DNA of 64,000 nt from Alistipes montrealensis (GTDB lineage Bacteria > Bacteroidota > Bacteroidia > Bacteroidales > Rikenellaceae). This document shows, piece after piece, positions 34,305-44,460 of this stretch. The first letter of the stretch is position 1; the number at the start of each line of letters is the position of its first letter. The position numbers were made by a program, and so were the translations under genes. Location: positions 530,846 to 594,845 of the forward strand of contig NZ_JAGYXY010000003.1 of NCBI RefSeq assembly GCF_018362775.1. Reading direction: 5' to 3'. The notes under the pieces are model-generated. The model was not told the DNA's origin. It worked only from the letters and a program-made list of their open reading frames with translations, and did no database searches.

Positions 34305-37300
34305 TCATTCATCCCCTTCATCCTTAACGTATTCGAAGGGCGAAAGCGTATCCGCCGGCTCCCGCAATCGTTTCTTTTCCGCCTCTTCGGCTGCTTTTTC
34401 GGCCGCACGGGCCGTCCGGCGGGCGATGCGCTGCGCCTTGCGTTTCTTGTTGGTAAAGCGCTCCCTGATCCGCTGTCGCAGGTCGCGCAGGTTGTTGAAG
34501 TCCTCCTTGAAGTAGACGCCGATGCCGGTCTCCTGCAAACCCTGGTTCTCGTCGAAACGGTCGATAGTCTGCGTAAAGGCTTTCAGTTTGAGTGTCCCGG
34601 CCCGGTCGATCAGGTAGGTGATGTAGGCCTCGCCCATGAAGTTGGACATCGAACTGTTCACGGCCTGTTTGTTGTCGATCAGGTAGTTGCCCTCGACCTC
34701 GACAAACAGCCGGTTGTTGATCAGGCTCTTCGACAGCCCGAAATCCACCTCGTCGCTCGTCAACTCCGACTTGGGCCGGTAGCGGATCACGACGTTGTAG
34801 TCGGACGACGAAAGCCAGTTGCTGACCATGTTGGAGACGAACTCCAGGCCCGTGGCCGCCGAAACCGAACTGCCGATGTTCGAGGTGGCCTGCGACGAAG
34901 TCTCGGACATGAAGCTGTTGAACAGCAGCAGGTAAAGGAACTGCGTGTCGACCGTTTCGGGGGTCGAAAGGGCGTTGGCGATCAGGCTCTGCGTCTCGGG
35001 GTCGGAACCGGGAACCCGCACGTCGAAGGTGATGGTCGGATTCGAAAGGCGGTCCCCGAGGTGGATGATACACTCCACGGGAACCGAGCGGTCGCCCCCC
35101 AGGTCGGCCGTGCCCTGCAACAGCGGTTGCAGCGAAGCCTTGACCTTATAGGCGGCGTCGATATCGAGCATTGCGTTCATCGGCGCCCCGGTCCACTGGA
35201 TCGACGAACCGCTCTCGATGGTGAAGCGTTTGTTGATGATCTGCTGGAGCGACAGCATGAAACTGCCCTCCGAGATGGTATAGTCGCCGTAGATTTCGAA
35301 AATATTGGCCTTGGGCCTGATCTGCAGGTTGAGCGAACCCTCGCCGCGGCCCTTCACCGTATTGCCCGCCACGTCGAGTTCTACCTCGGCATCGGGCCGC
35401 ACGTCGAGCGCCATGTTGATGTTCATCTGGCTCCCGGCATCGGATTTCTGGCGCTGCTTGCGCTCGAAGGAGAGTTTTTTGCGCGCCACGTCGTCGAGCG
35501 TATCGGCCTTCTCGGGCTCTTCGAAGACCACGAAATCGGCGCTCGAAATATTCGACTTGCTCGACAGCGGCATCACGAACGAGGAGTTGCCGTCGGTCGA
35601 AGCCGTAATATCCATGTCGACCGCCCCCTTGTGGCCCGAGATGCGGGCCTGGCCCGTAGCGTAGACCTTTCCGTAGAAAACGTCGTTGTCGTCCGAATCG
35701 GTATTGAGCACGAGCATCTGCTGCGGAGCCACGCGTACGTCGTAAGAGATGTTCGAAAGGTGCTGGAGGCTCATGTCGAAATCGAAGCGTCCCCGGTGGC
35801 CCTGGGGGTCGAAGATCGGGACGTTCGACGCCCTGAAGCGGTTGTTCTTCACCGTCAGCATCGCCTCGGGCATCGAATAGGTCACCTGCGTGAAATCGAC
35901 CGTCGTTTTCAACTGCGAAACGCGGATTTCGCCTTCGAGGTCGGCCTTGCGTCCCTGCCCCTGCAACACGAGGTCGGCCGAAGCCAGGCCCGTGGTCGAG
36001 GAGATAACGCCCGAGAGAATCGGGTTCAGCAGCCCCATGTCGAGGCTGTCGACATCCAGCCGGGCGTAGTAACGGTTGCGGTCGGGAGCATAGAAGCCGC
36101 GGATGAGCGTGTCGCGTTTGACCCGGTTGGTCACCGTCACCCCGGCGCGGCTGCGGGCAAAATCCCAGCGCGAATCGAGGCGCATCGGCGGCGCGGGAAT
36201 GTCGTTGACCTCCACGCTGTCGAGCAGGATGTCGGCCGTGACCTCACCGCCCCGAAGCACCGATTTCATCGTCGCCGAACCGTTCGTGCGGCCTTCGATC
36301 GAGTAACCCATGTGGGCGGCAAGCTGGGCGAAGGGCGCCAGGTCGAAGTTGCGCAGCGAGAGCGTCACCGAATCCTCGCGGCTGCGCGAAGCGACGCCGT
36401 TGAGCAGCAACTCCTGCTCGCGGTTCATCACGTAGAACTTGTCGATCACGACCTGCGCGGTATCCAGCAGGATTTTGTGGGCGAAAATCTGCCACGTCTT
36501 GTTGCCGCGGGTGATGTGCGAGGGAAGTATACGCAGATCGACGACGCGGCCGTTCGGACCGTACTCCTCAGCCACCGAAGCGCGGAACCCGACGAGTCCC
36601 GAGACGCTGCGCGTCGTATCGTCGAAGCCCGCCGAAAGCTGCATGCGGCCCTGTCGTGCGCCGCCCGTCAGCGAGAGGCGCGGGAGGTGCAGCACCCCGG
36701 CATAAAGGTCCTCGGCCGAGGCGTAGACCGCCAGCGAGTCGCCGCGGTTCGAGGCGTTGACCGACAGGCGCGTGGCAAGCATGCGCCTGCGCTCGATGTA
36801 TTCCGACGTGGCTTTCAGCGACAACTGGTCGCTGGCGGGATTGAACAGCAGTTGCAGCGACGAACCGTCGGCAATCTGCAGTCCTGCGGAGACGGCGTCG
36901 GCCACCGGGTTGAAATTACGGATATTGACCGACAGCAGCGAGAAGTCGTTGGCCACGGCGGCTTTGCGCTCCGAAGGGCCCTCTTCCAGCCCTTCGCGGC
37001 TCAGCATGGGCAGGTATTTCCACGCGCTCCGGCGCAGGTACTCGAAGACGGTACGGTAACTGGTTTTCGACCGGAACGTGACATCGGCGAAGTCCGAACG
37101 CAACTCCACGAGTTTGCTCCGCTCGGAGTTCTCGCCCGTAACGGTCATGTTCGAAGCCGTGATCTCCTTGTCGTTGTATTTGTAACGGGCGTCGGTCACC
37201 TGGATACGGCCGTTCAGGTCGTCCAGCGAACGCCCTCCGGCATTGGCGACGATACGGGCCGAGAGCTGCGACACCGAGTCGCGGCGGTTGACGTGCAGCC

Positions 37301-38900
37301 GGGCCAGGTCGGCATGCCGCAGGTCCATCGTAAAGTCGTAACGCGGCACGGAATCGTTCAGGTCGACCATGCCGAAGAAATCGAAGTCGAGGTTGGGGTC
37401 GCGGGCCGTGATGCGGCCGTCGAACTCCCGGTTGCGCAGGCGGCCGTCGAGGCGCAGCGAGTCGTAAACATAGCCGTTGAAACCCAACTGCGAGATGTTG
37501 CCCACAACCCGGGCGTCGGCTGTTCCCTTTCCGATCACGCCGTCGACATAAGCCGTGAGAGTGGCATTGCCCAGCAGGTCCCGGCGGTCGAGCAGGTCGC
37601 CCAGCCGGAGGTTGCGGGTCTCGACATCGCCCCGCACGCTGCTCAGGCCTCCCCGGACAGGGGCCATCTTCAGGTTGCAGGAGATGTTGCCCACGCCCGT
37701 CGCCGCGCCCAACTGCATGTCGAACGACGAGAGCAGACCCCGGAAGCGGGCATTGAGGTCGATCTGCCCCGAGTTGCCCAGCACATCGACCAGTTTATCC
37801 GAAAGTTTGCGCCCTGCGATGCCGAGGGCCAGTTTGTCGACCGCATCGGCCGTGGAGCGCAGGCGGGGAACCGACAGGTCGAAATGGGTTTTCCGGATGT
37901 CGGGAAGCCCCTTCACCGCAGCGTCGGCCACAAGCGTCGTCCCCTCGCCGATCTGCATGCTCTTGATCTTGCCCGTAAAATCGGACACCACGCCGGCAAC
38001 CTCGATGTTGACGTTCGTGAAATCCACATGCCAGTCCCGCAGTTTAGGCGCGAAATAGGCGATGTCGTCGGTTGCGACCGTCGTATTGCGCATCAGGGCG
38101 TCGATGCGCACCTCGCCGATAAAATCCTTATACTGAGACCACGAGTCGCCCACCAGCGAGACGTAGGGAAGGTTGACGTTCGAATACGGCGTGATGATCG
38201 AAGCGTTCTCGAAGCCCAGGCAGCCCTGCGTCATGTAGAACCGCCCGGCGAGGTGGTCCAGCACGAACCCGCTGCGTTCCCGGGCCGAGAAGGCCGCAAT
38301 GGAGGTATAGATGGCCGAGCCGTCGATCGTGAAGTCGTCCACGCGGGCCGTGATGCCGTAGAGGTGCATGTGCGAAAAGTCGATGCCGTATTCCGGGTCG
38401 CGGCGGTCGAGGCGTTCGAGGCAGAGGTCCATGTTCTCGATCGAAGCCTTCCGGAGCGAGAGCTTGAAGTTGCCCTTCTTGGGCTTGTCGGGGTCGGAGA
38501 TGCGGTCGACGATCTGCTTGATGTTCATCTCCCCGTCGGGCGTCTGCCGCAGGTAAAGCCTCGCGTCGGCGATCTCGCCGCGGCTGAGCTCCAGCCCGCC
38601 GCCGAAGATGCCGAAACTCGTGATGTAGGCATCCAGCTTCCCGACATACAACAGCGTATCGCGCTGGTAATCCTCGACATAGAAGCCCTTTACCTTGACC
38701 TTCGAGAAGATGCCGATGTCCACGCGGTCGATCGCCACGGTGGTCTCCAGCTTGCGCGAAATGACGGCTGCGGCCTTGTGCACCACGAAGTTCTGCACGA
38801 CGGGAATGTCGAGCAGCAGCGAGAGCACCACGGGAACAATTATCAGCAACAAAACCGCCGCCGAGAACACCTTTCCCAATATTTTTATACCTTTGCGCAT
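34305..38900 (-). CDS. TamB-domain translocation/assembly protein (DUF490)
   Basis: The ATG at 38900 gives 1531 residues; the frame open further to 39572 reads antisense through tsaD and is excluded. There is an N-terminal span (VLLLIIVPVVLSLLLDIPVV), a very long AsmA/TamB-like beta-rich body with repeated strands, and a C-terminal DUF490 region (about the last 350 residues, including DAAYKVKASL and LLLFNSFM). TamB-like proteins bridge inner and outer membranes for lipid or autotransporter movement. Large size is normal in Bacteroidota. Divergent from tsaD by only 60 bases, so the two promoters must overlap. Confidence 0.9.
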   Translation of the reverse strand: MRKGIKILGKVFSAAVLLLIIVPVVLSLLLDIPVVQNFVVHKAAAVISRKLETTVAIDRVDIGIFSKVKVKGFYVEDYQRDTLLYVGKLDAYITSFGIFGGGLELSRGEIADARLYLRQTPDGEMNIKQIVDRISDPDKPKKGNFKLSLRKASIENMDLCLERLDRRDPEYGIDFSHMHLYGITARVDDFTIDGSAIYTSIAAFSARERSGFVLDHLAGRFYMTQGCLGFENASIITPYSNVNLPYVSLVGDSWSQYKDFIGEVRIDALMRNTTVATDDIAYFAPKLRDWHVDFTNVNIEVAGVVSDFTGKIKSMQIGEGTTLVADAAVKGLPDIRKTHFDLSVPRLRSTADAVDKLALGIAGRKLSDKLVDVLGNSGQIDLNARFRGLLSSFDMQLGAATGVGNISCNLKMAPVRGGLSSVRGDVETRNLRLGDLLDRRDLLGNATLTAYVDGVIGKGTADARVVGNISQLGFNGYVYDSLRLDGRLRNREFDGRITARDPNLDFDFFGMVDLNDSVPRYDFTMDLRHADLARLHVNRRDSVSQLSARIVANAGGRSLDDLNGRIQVTDARYKYNDKEITASNMTVTGENSERSKLVELRSDFADVTFRSKTSYRTVFEYLRRSAWKYLPMLSREGLEEGPSERKAAVANDFSLLSVNIRNFNPVADAVSAGLQIADGSSLQLLFNPASDQLSLKATSEYIERRRMLATRLSVNASNRGDSLAVYASAEDLYAGVLHLPRLSLTGGARQGRMQLSAGFDDTTRSVSGLVGFRASVAEEYGPNGRVVDLRILPSHITRGNKTWQIFAHKILLDTAQVVIDKFYVMNREQELLLNGVASRSREDSVTLSLRNFDLAPFAQLAAHMGYSIEGRTNGSATMKSVLRGGEVTADILLDSVEVNDIPAPPMRLDSRWDFARSRAGVTVTNRVKRDTLIRGFYAPDRNRYYARLDVDSLDMGLLNPILSGVISSTTGLASADLVLQGQGRKADLEGEIRVSQLKTTVDFTQVTYSMPEAMLTVKNNRFRASNVPIFDPQGHRGRFDFDMSLQHLSNISYDVRVAPQQMLVLNTDSDDNDVFYGKVYATGQARISGHKGAVDMDITASTDGNSSFVMPLSSKSNISSADFVVFEEPEKADTLDDVARKKLSFERKQRQKSDAGSQMNINMALDVRPDAEVELDVAGNTVKGRGEGSLNLQIRPKANIFEIYGDYTISEGSFMLSLQQIINKRFTIESGSSIQWTGAPMNAMLDIDAAYKVKASLQPLLQGTADLGGDRSVPVECIIHLGDRLSNPTITFDVRVPGSDPETQSLIANALSTPETVDTQFLYLLLFNSFMSETSSQATSNIGSSVSAATGLEFVSNMVSNWLSSSDYNVVIRYRPKSELTSDEVDFGLSKSLINNRLFVEVEGNYLIDNKQAVNSSMSNFMGEAYITYLIDRAGTLKLKAFTQTIDRFDENQGLQETGIGVYFKEDFNNLRDLRQRIRERFTNKKRKAQRIARRTARAAEKAAEEAEKKRLREPADTLSPFEYVKDEGDE

Positions 38901-38960
38901 CAGGACTTCTATATAACCTGCAAATTTAGCTAAAATAGTTAAAAAATAACGAAAAACCGG

Positions 38961-39983
38961 ATGGATATTACAATTCTCGGCATCGAATCTTCGTGTGACG
39001 ACACCTCGGCGGCCGTACTGCGCAACCACGTATTGCTGTCGAACGTCATTGCCTCGCAGGCCGTTCACGTCAAATACGGCGGCGTAATCCCCGAACTGGC
39101 GTCGCGGGCCCACCAGCAGAACATCATCCCCGTCGTAGACACGGCGCTCAGGGATGCGGGCATCACCGCCGACCAGATCGACGCCATCGCCTTCACGCGC
39201 GGCCCGGGACTGGTCGGCTCGCTGCTCGTCGGCGTGTCGTTCACCAAAGGGCTTTCGATCGCCCATAACATCCCGATGGTCGAGGTCAACCACCTGCAGG
39301 GGCACATCCTCTCGCACTTCATCGACCTGCCGGACCGCGCGCTGCCCCATCCCGATTTTCCGTTCCTGTGCCTCCTGGTAAGCGGCGGCCATACGCAGAT
39401 CGTGCGCGTGGATTCCCCGCTCGAAATGGAGATCATCGGCTCGACGATCGACGACGCCGCAGGCGAAGCCTTCGACAAATGCGCCAAGGTGATGGGACTC
39501 CCCTACCCGGGCGGCCCGGTGATCGACCGCCTCGCCAAGGAGGGCGACCCGAAGGCGTTCCGTTTCGCACACCCCCGCGTCGACGGTTACGACTACTCGT
39601 TCTCAGGACTGAAAACCTCGTTTCTCTACACGCTGCGCGACGCCGTGGCCCAGGACCCCGACTTCATCGAAAAACACAAGGCCGACCTCTGCGCATCGCT
39701 GCAATCGACCATCATCGAGATACTTCTGGACAAACTGATCCGCGCCTCGAAGGAGACCGGCATCCGCGACATCGCCATTGCGGGCGGCGTTTCGGCCAAC
39801 TCGGGCCTTCGCAACGGCATTACCGAAACGGGCCGCCGGCGCGGCTGGCGAACCTTCATCCCGGAGTTCAAATTCACGACCGACAACGCCGCGATGATCG
39901 CCATGGCGGGGTATTACCACTACCGCGAAGGCGAATTTGCCGCATTGGACGTTTCGCCCGTGGCACGCCTCGAAGAGTTGTAA
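38961..39983 (+). CDS. tsaD: tRNA N6-adenosine threonylcarbamoyltransferase
   Basis: 340 residues, the family norm, opening ILGIESSCDDTSAAVL. Metal-binding His residues lie in SRAHQQNI and NHLQGHIL, and LVSGGHTQIV and IAGGVSANSG are further signatures. With TsaB/E it installs t6A on tRNAs reading ANN codons. Diverges from the TamB gene. Confidence 0.95.
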   Translation: MDITILGIESSCDDTSAAVLRNHVLLSNVIASQAVHVKYGGVIPELASRAHQQNIIPVVDTALRDAGITADQIDAIAFTRGPGLVGSLLVGVSFTKGLSIAHNIPMVEVNHLQGHILSHFIDLPDRALPHPDFPFLCLLVSGGHTQIVRVDSPLEMEIIGSTIDDAAGEAFDKCAKVMGLPYPGGPVIDRLAKEGDPKAFRFAHPRVDGYDYSFSGLKTSFLYTLRDAVAQDPDFIEKHKADLCASLQSTIIEILLDKLIRASKETGIRDIAIAGGVSANSGLRNGITETGRRRGWRTFIPEFKFTTDNAAMIAMAGYYHYREGEFAALDVSPVARLEEL

Positions 39984-40009
39984 GCTACTCACTCACAAAA
40001 AAATAATTT

Positions 40010-40882
40010 ATGCAAACATCCAAATTCATGCGGGTCCTCGCGGGCCTGTTGCTGCTGGCCTCCGCCTCCGTCCTGCCCACCGCCTGCGGCAGCGACGACG
40101 ACAAGGAAACGGCCACACTGACCGTCAGCACAGACAACCTCGTACTGGGCGGCGAGGCCGGGGAGTCCGAAACCTTCACCATCACTACGACCGCCGCGTG
40201 GAAGGCCGTCCCCTCGGGCGAAGGCTTCACGCTCGACAAGACCGAGGGCACGGGTGACGCTACCGTCCGCGTAACCGCCGCGGCGGGCAACTGGGACGGC
40301 TATGTGAAGCAGCTGGGCAGCATCGTGATCGCGGCCACGGGCGTCGACGGAGTGAAAACCGTCAGCGTCAGCCAGGACGAAATCACCCCGGTGCTGCCGG
40401 CCGAGGTAACCCTGATAGTCGATTTTACGCTGGGAGTTTCGGTCGCCACGCCGGCACTGCCGAACCAAAAAGCCGAAGCGGCAACCGGCCTCAAGGAGTA
40501 CACGATCCAGGGCCACACCTTTACCTTTTTTGCCGACACGGAGGAAAACGGAGTCTTCTACTGGATCGACAACACCGTGTTCCAGCCCTCGCTCCCCGAA
40601 CCGAACAAGGGCCTTTACATCAGCAAACTCGGTGCATACGTCAAATTCCCGGTCATCGCAGGCAAAATACTGACCAAAGTAAGTTACCTGTCCACGAGCA
40701 GCCAGAGCGGCGACACGCAGATCGACCTGCTGGGCGCTGACGGCGAGGATATTCAATATACGTTCGACGCGACCACCTCCACCTATGAACTGATCGACGC
40801 GGTTCAGACCGCGCGGCTCGAAATCACCAACTCGAAGAACGCGCAATTCGCCAAGTTGATGCTTACCTACAACGCTGAATAG
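40010..40882 (+). CDS. BACON-domain lipoprotein
   Basis: 290 residues with a lipoprotein signal (LPTACGSDDD, Ser/Asp-rich after the Cys, typical of exported lipoproteins in Bacteroidota). A BACON domain follows (TLTVSTDNLVLGGEAGESETFTI; WKAVPSGEGF), then a beta-rich C-terminal half. BACON domains are often linked to glycan or mucin binding, but no SusC/D or glycosidase is adjacent, so the ligand is unknown. A terminator follows 27 bases later. Confidence 0.82.
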   Translation: MQTSKFMRVLAGLLLLASASVLPTACGSDDDKETATLTVSTDNLVLGGEAGESETFTITTTAAWKAVPSGEGFTLDKTEGTGDATVRVTAAAGNWDGYVKQLGSIVIAATGVDGVKTVSVSQDEITPVLPAEVTLIVDFTLGVSVATPALPNQKAEAATGLKEYTIQGHTFTFFADTEENGVFYWIDNTVFQPSLPEPNKGLYISKLGAYVKFPVIAGKILTKVSYLSTSSQSGDTQIDLLGADGEDIQYTFDATTSTYELIDAVQTARLEITNSKNAQFAKLMLTYNAE

Positions 40883-40908
40883 GGCGCGACCGACCCGGCC
40901 AGCAACAC

Positions 40909-40942
40909 AAACCCCTCCCGGCCAAATGGCCAGGAGGGGTTT
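40909..40942. terminator. Bidirectional terminator after the BACON gene
   Basis: AAACCCCTCC / GGAGGGGTTT stem with an inner GGCC/GGCC pairing lies between convergent genes. Confidence 0.85.
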
Positions 40943-40962
40943 GTCATTATAGTAGACGGCGG

Positions 40963-42078
40963 TTATTTCGCGCCGAAGAGCTTTTCCTTGAGCGAGAAAC
41001 CCTCGCACCGGGCCGAAAAGTTGTCGTACTCGGCACGCAGCGAGGCCATCAGGTCCTTCACCGACTGGATTTTCTCGGCCCGCCAGGCATTGGCGCCGCA
41101 GAAGGCATAGCCGTTGCGGAGTTTACCCTTGAAAGCGTTGTAGAGGGCCAGCATGATACAATAGGGGCTGTGCGTCACGTCGCACGTCTTGATGCAGTCG
41201 AACGGGCACGCCCTGGGGACCTTCAGCCCCTCCTTCACCCGGTCGAGGAACGAGTTGTGGATAGCCCGGCCCGGCATGCCGACGGGGCTCTGGATAATCT
41301 CGATATCCTCCTGCCGTGCCTCGATGTAGCTCTGCTTGAAAGCCGGATCGGCGTCGCATTCGTCGGTGGTGACGAAACGCGTACCCATCTGCACGCCGTC
41401 GGCGCCCAGTTCCATGATGCGGTAGATGTCCTCGCCCGTGTAGATGCCGCCGCCGGCGATCACCGGAATATGGCAGTTGTGCTCGGCCTCGAAGGCGCGG
41501 ACTTCGGCCACGATCTCGGGAACGATTGCTTCCAGCGAATAGTGTTCGTCGGTGAGCTGATCGGCCTTGTAACCCAGATGGCCGCCTGCCTTGGGGCCCT
41601 CGACCACGATGGCGTCGGGAATGTATTTATACTCCGAAAACCATTTCTGACACAACACCTTCGCTGCGCGCGCCGACGAAACGATCGGGGCCAGTTTGGT
41701 CTTGGCGCCTTCGGTCAGGAACGACGGCAGGTTGAGCGGAAGCCCCGCGCCCGAGAAGATAATGTCGGCCTTCTCGGCGATGGCGGTCTTCACCATATCA
41801 GCGAAGTTCGACATGGCGACCATGACGTTGACGCCGATGATGCCGTGCGTGGCTTCGCGGGCCTTGCGAAGTTCCTCCTTCAGTCCCCAGATCGAAGCGG
41901 CGCGGTAGTCCTTCGAGTAGTTGTTATAAATTGCCCCGAGGCCGGCCGACGAGATAACGCCGACGCCGCCCTGCTCGGCCACGGCCGAAGCCAGGCCCGC
42001 GAGGGACACTCCTACGCCCATGCCACCCTGGACAATGGGCATCGAAGCGCATAAATTTCCGATTTTCAGTGATTTCAT
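40963..42078 (-). CDS. Nitronate monooxygenase/FabK-like flavoprotein
   Basis: The ATG at 42078 gives 371 residues; 27 upstream codons open to 42159 overlap promoter-like DNA. The TIM-barrel FMN fold shows QGGMGVGVSLAGLASAVAE at the start and IVSSARAAK, VVEGPKAGGHLG and PVIAGGGIYTGEDI in order. This matches the NPD/2-nitropropane dioxygenase family. The C-terminal Cys-rich stretch (CPFDCIKTCDVTHSPYC) is unlike simple NMOs and suggests a metal or Fe-S site. The real substrate is unknown. Confidence 0.85.
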   Translation of the reverse strand: MKSLKIGNLCASMPIVQGGMGVGVSLAGLASAVAEQGGVGVISSAGLGAIYNNYSKDYRAASIWGLKEELRKAREATHGIIGVNVMVAMSNFADMVKTAIAEKADIIFSGAGLPLNLPSFLTEGAKTKLAPIVSSARAAKVLCQKWFSEYKYIPDAIVVEGPKAGGHLGYKADQLTDEHYSLEAIVPEIVAEVRAFEAEHNCHIPVIAGGGIYTGEDIYRIMELGADGVQMGTRFVTTDECDADPAFKQSYIEARQEDIEIIQSPVGMPGRAIHNSFLDRVKEGLKVPRACPFDCIKTCDVTHSPYCIMLALYNAFKGKLRNGYAFCGANAWRAEKIQSVKDLMASLRAEYDNFSARCEGFSLKEKLFGAK

Positions 42079-42251
42079 TTTGCTTGCATTAAGATGGAAG
42101 TAACGATCTTCCGCGCCAAAGATAGGTAATATCCAACGAAAAGTTGCGCAAAACAGCACAATTTAACGAAAACATTACATTGCCGCGGACCGGAGACGCG
42201 GCCGCGGCGCACATACGGCACATCCGGAGCTTCGGCCGCCGGACGCTCCGC

Positions 42252-44006
42252 TCACAGAAACCGCACGCCGCGGACCCGTTTGCGGTCGCGGCCCGGGGCC
42301 TCGCGCTCGACGATGCCCGTCACCACGTCGGCCGCATCGTGCCAGCGGTTGACGCGGAACTTCCGGCGGTAGGTCGTCAGGTGGGCGTAGAGTTCGGGCC
42401 AGCGGAGGTTCCAGCCGCGGGGGAAACGCACGAGGTGGAGCGCCGTGGCCGAATTGGAGAGAATGCGCGCCTCCTTGTTGCCGCCCTGATGGAACCACTC
42501 GACGCGCACGCCCGGCGCAAGGGCCTGCACGGCCCGGGCGAAACCGCGGCCGCCGTTGTTGCTCTCGACGGCCGCCTGCCGCGTGTCCGAACGCACGAGC
42601 ATCTCCGCAACGAGCGGCTCGGTCGCCTCCATCGGTTCGCGCGAGTAGACCGCATCGGTGATGTAAACCACCCCGTCGGCATCGACCGCATACGAAAGCG
42701 AACAGAGGTAGTCGTCGCCCGTATCGGCGGTGTCGGTGTAATTGGCCCGGCGGACGATCTCGTGCGGCAGGTCGTCGTATTCGCCAAAATTCAGCCCGTA
42801 GAGCAATCCCTCGCGGGCCGAAGGACGGCCCTGGTACATCGCCTCGAATTGCAGCGGGTCCAACCGCCGTTTGGCGGCCAGCAGCGCGGCGCCGTGCTGC
42901 TCCTCCCAGAGCGCCTCGCCCGGCCGGCGGGGATCGACCTCCGTGGGCGGCGAAGTTTTGAGGGCTTCGAAATTGAGATGCAGCCACACCCCGGAAGGCA
43001 GCGCGTCGACCTGCGACCACGTGCGCAGCTCCTCGACCGGCTCGCGCGCCGTGAGCGTGCCGATCAGGTCCTCTTCATGCCAGCGGGTGAAGACGATGAG
43101 CTCGCGCGAAGCGTTGTGCATGCGGGTGCGGACCACCGAAGTATACCACTCCCAGCAGTTGGCGCGGACAAGCGGCGAATTGGCTTCAAGCGCATCTTTA
43201 TATAAATCGTCCAAAATAAAGCAGTCCACGCGGTTGCCCGTCAGCGAACCCTCACGGCCGACGGAGAGCAGACTGCCCCGGCGGCCGATGATCTCGACCT
43301 CGTCGGCCGTGCGGATGTAGCTGGGCGGCTTCGCACCCTTCTTGATTGTCGTTTCGGGAAAAAAGGCCGCATATTCCTGCGATTCGAGGATGCGCTGCAC
43401 GCGGCGGTTGAACTTCGAAGCCAGCGTCCCCGAATAGGAAGCGATGGCCACCCGCTGGTCGGGATCGAGACCCAGCACATAGGCGGGAAGCAGGGTCGTC
43501 GCCCCGACGCTCTTGCCGTGCTGGGGCGGCATGGTGACTATCAGCCGCCGGATACGCCCTGCGGCAAAGGCCTCCAGCACACGGTAGTAGGCCCGGTGGA
43601 AGAATTGCAGTTCGAGGAAGGGATAGACCCCGAGGGCGAAGTCGGCGAAAGGAGGAGGTGCAGCGGATTCCGCGGCATCGGGGAGTACCAGCCCCTCGGG
43701 GAACGGCGAATCGCCGGAGAAAACCGAAAAGTCCGGGAATGCGGCATCGGACTCCAAAGGTTCCGGAGAGAGGTCGAAGGAAGATACTGCCGGGGAGCGG
43801 TTTTCGGGGCAGGACACCCGCGAAAGGCTCTCGGCAGCAGCCAGAGAAGTGTTTTCGGGGCAGGACGCCGGGGATGAATTGCCGCACGAAGAGGCTGAAA
43901 CGGTGTTTCCGGGACAGGCTGCGGCGTCAGGGAACACCGCCCCGCCGTTTACAAAAACCTCTGCGGAGGAAAGCTCCGCAGAGGTCGATTCGGTTGGTTT
44001 GACCAT
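42252..44006 (-). CDS. Phage terminase large subunit, singleton
   Basis: 584 residues. Walker A MPPQHGKS and Walker B CFILDDLY mark the packaging ATPase. The nuclease half has acidic sites in SYAVDADGVVYITD, VESNNGGRGF and HDAADVVTG, so both activities look intact. Terminases cut and pump phage DNA into capsids, but no portal or capsid gene lies in the window. The first 115 residues are Ser/Pro/Ala-rich with degenerate Cys-Pro repeats (CPGNT, CPENT, CPENR) and have no counterpart I know. A later non-ATG start is possible. The base composition is like the host core. Confidence 0.85.
   Translation of the reverse strand: MVKPTESTSAELSSAEVFVNGGAVFPDAAACPGNTVSASSCGNSSPASCPENTSLAAAESLSRVSCPENRSPAVSSFDLSPEPLESDAAFPDFSVFSGDSPFPEGLVLPDAAESAAPPPFADFALGVYPFLELQFFHRAYYRVLEAFAAGRIRRLIVTMPPQHGKSVGATTLLPAYVLGLDPDQRVAIASYSGTLASKFNRRVQRILESQEYAAFFPETTIKKGAKPPSYIRTADEVEIIGRRGSLLSVGREGSLTGNRVDCFILDDLYKDALEANSPLVRANCWEWYTSVVRTRMHNASRELIVFTRWHEEDLIGTLTAREPVEELRTWSQVDALPSGVWLHLNFEALKTSPPTEVDPRRPGEALWEEQHGAALLAAKRRLDPLQFEAMYQGRPSAREGLLYGLNFGEYDDLPHEIVRRANYTDTADTGDDYLCSLSYAVDADGVVYITDAVYSREPMEATEPLVAEMLVRSDTRQAAVESNNGGRGFARAVQALAPGVRVEWFHQGGNKEARILSNSATALHLVRFPRGWNLRWPELYAHLTTYRRKFRVNRWHDAADVVTGIVEREAPGRDRKRVRGVRFL
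43801..43919. repeat. Three diverged direct repeats in the terminase N-terminal coding region
   Basis: TTTTCGGGGCAGGAC occurs at 43801-43815 and 43852-43866, with a related TTTCCGGGACAGGC at 43906-43919. They encode the repeating Cys-Pro motifs of the unusual N-terminus on the minus strand. Confidence 0.7.
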
Positions 44007-44123
44007 TTTACTGATTTTTTTAGAAAAACCCTTGCGCGGCGCCGCGGCGGGCAGGTTTTTTGTCGGGGTGCGCTCCGGCGGCAGCGCCGTGCCGGGAAAG
44101 GAGGGCCGGAGCGCGGGCGGGCG

Positions 44124-44411
44124 TCAGAGATACGCCCGCAGGCCGGCGAACGAAAAGTCGTTCAGCACCTCGCCGCAGTCGCCGGCGGTGTGGAACTCCC
44201 ACCAGACGGGGACCAGGTCCGCAATCGCGTCCCGGTCGCCTTCGGGGAGCCGCTCACGCCGCCGGTAGACGATCACCGAGGCCGTAAGCCGGCACTCCAT
44301 GTCGCCGAAAGGGAACACGAGCGAGCCTGAAAAGTAACTTTCGCCGCCGACGGCCTCCGCAAGACGCGCGGCCACTTCAAGGTAAAGTTCCGATGAAACC
44401 GAATACATCAT
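44124..44411 (-). CDS. Small conserved hypothetical protein upstream of terminase
   Basis: 95 residues, no signal or span: MMYSVSSELYLEVAARLAEA, a strand-rich middle (CRLTASVIVYRR) and a conserved-looking end (PVWWEFHTAGDCGEVLNDFS). It points toward the terminase, 117 bases away, and diverges from the S24 repressor. I recall similar small proteins of unknown function in Bacteroidota mobile DNA. Confidence 0.7.
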   Translation of the reverse strand: MMYSVSSELYLEVAARLAEAVGGESYFSGSLVFPFGDMECRLTASVIVYRRRERLPEGDRDAIADLVPVWWEFHTAGDCGEVLNDFSFAGLRAYL

Positions 44412-44460
44412 TGATAATTAATCGTTTTTTTGCAAAAGAGTTTGCAGAAGAGAATAAATT

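Noticed and set aside
34239..38933. 1564-codon plus-strand frame opposite TamB
   Set aside because: Shadow of the GC-rich minus-strand gene: His/Arg/Val-rich translation with no domains.
38901..39572. Extension of the TamB frame by 224 codons
   Set aside because: It is antisense to tsaD and lacks natural protein character; the ATG at 38900 is followed directly by a proper membrane anchor.
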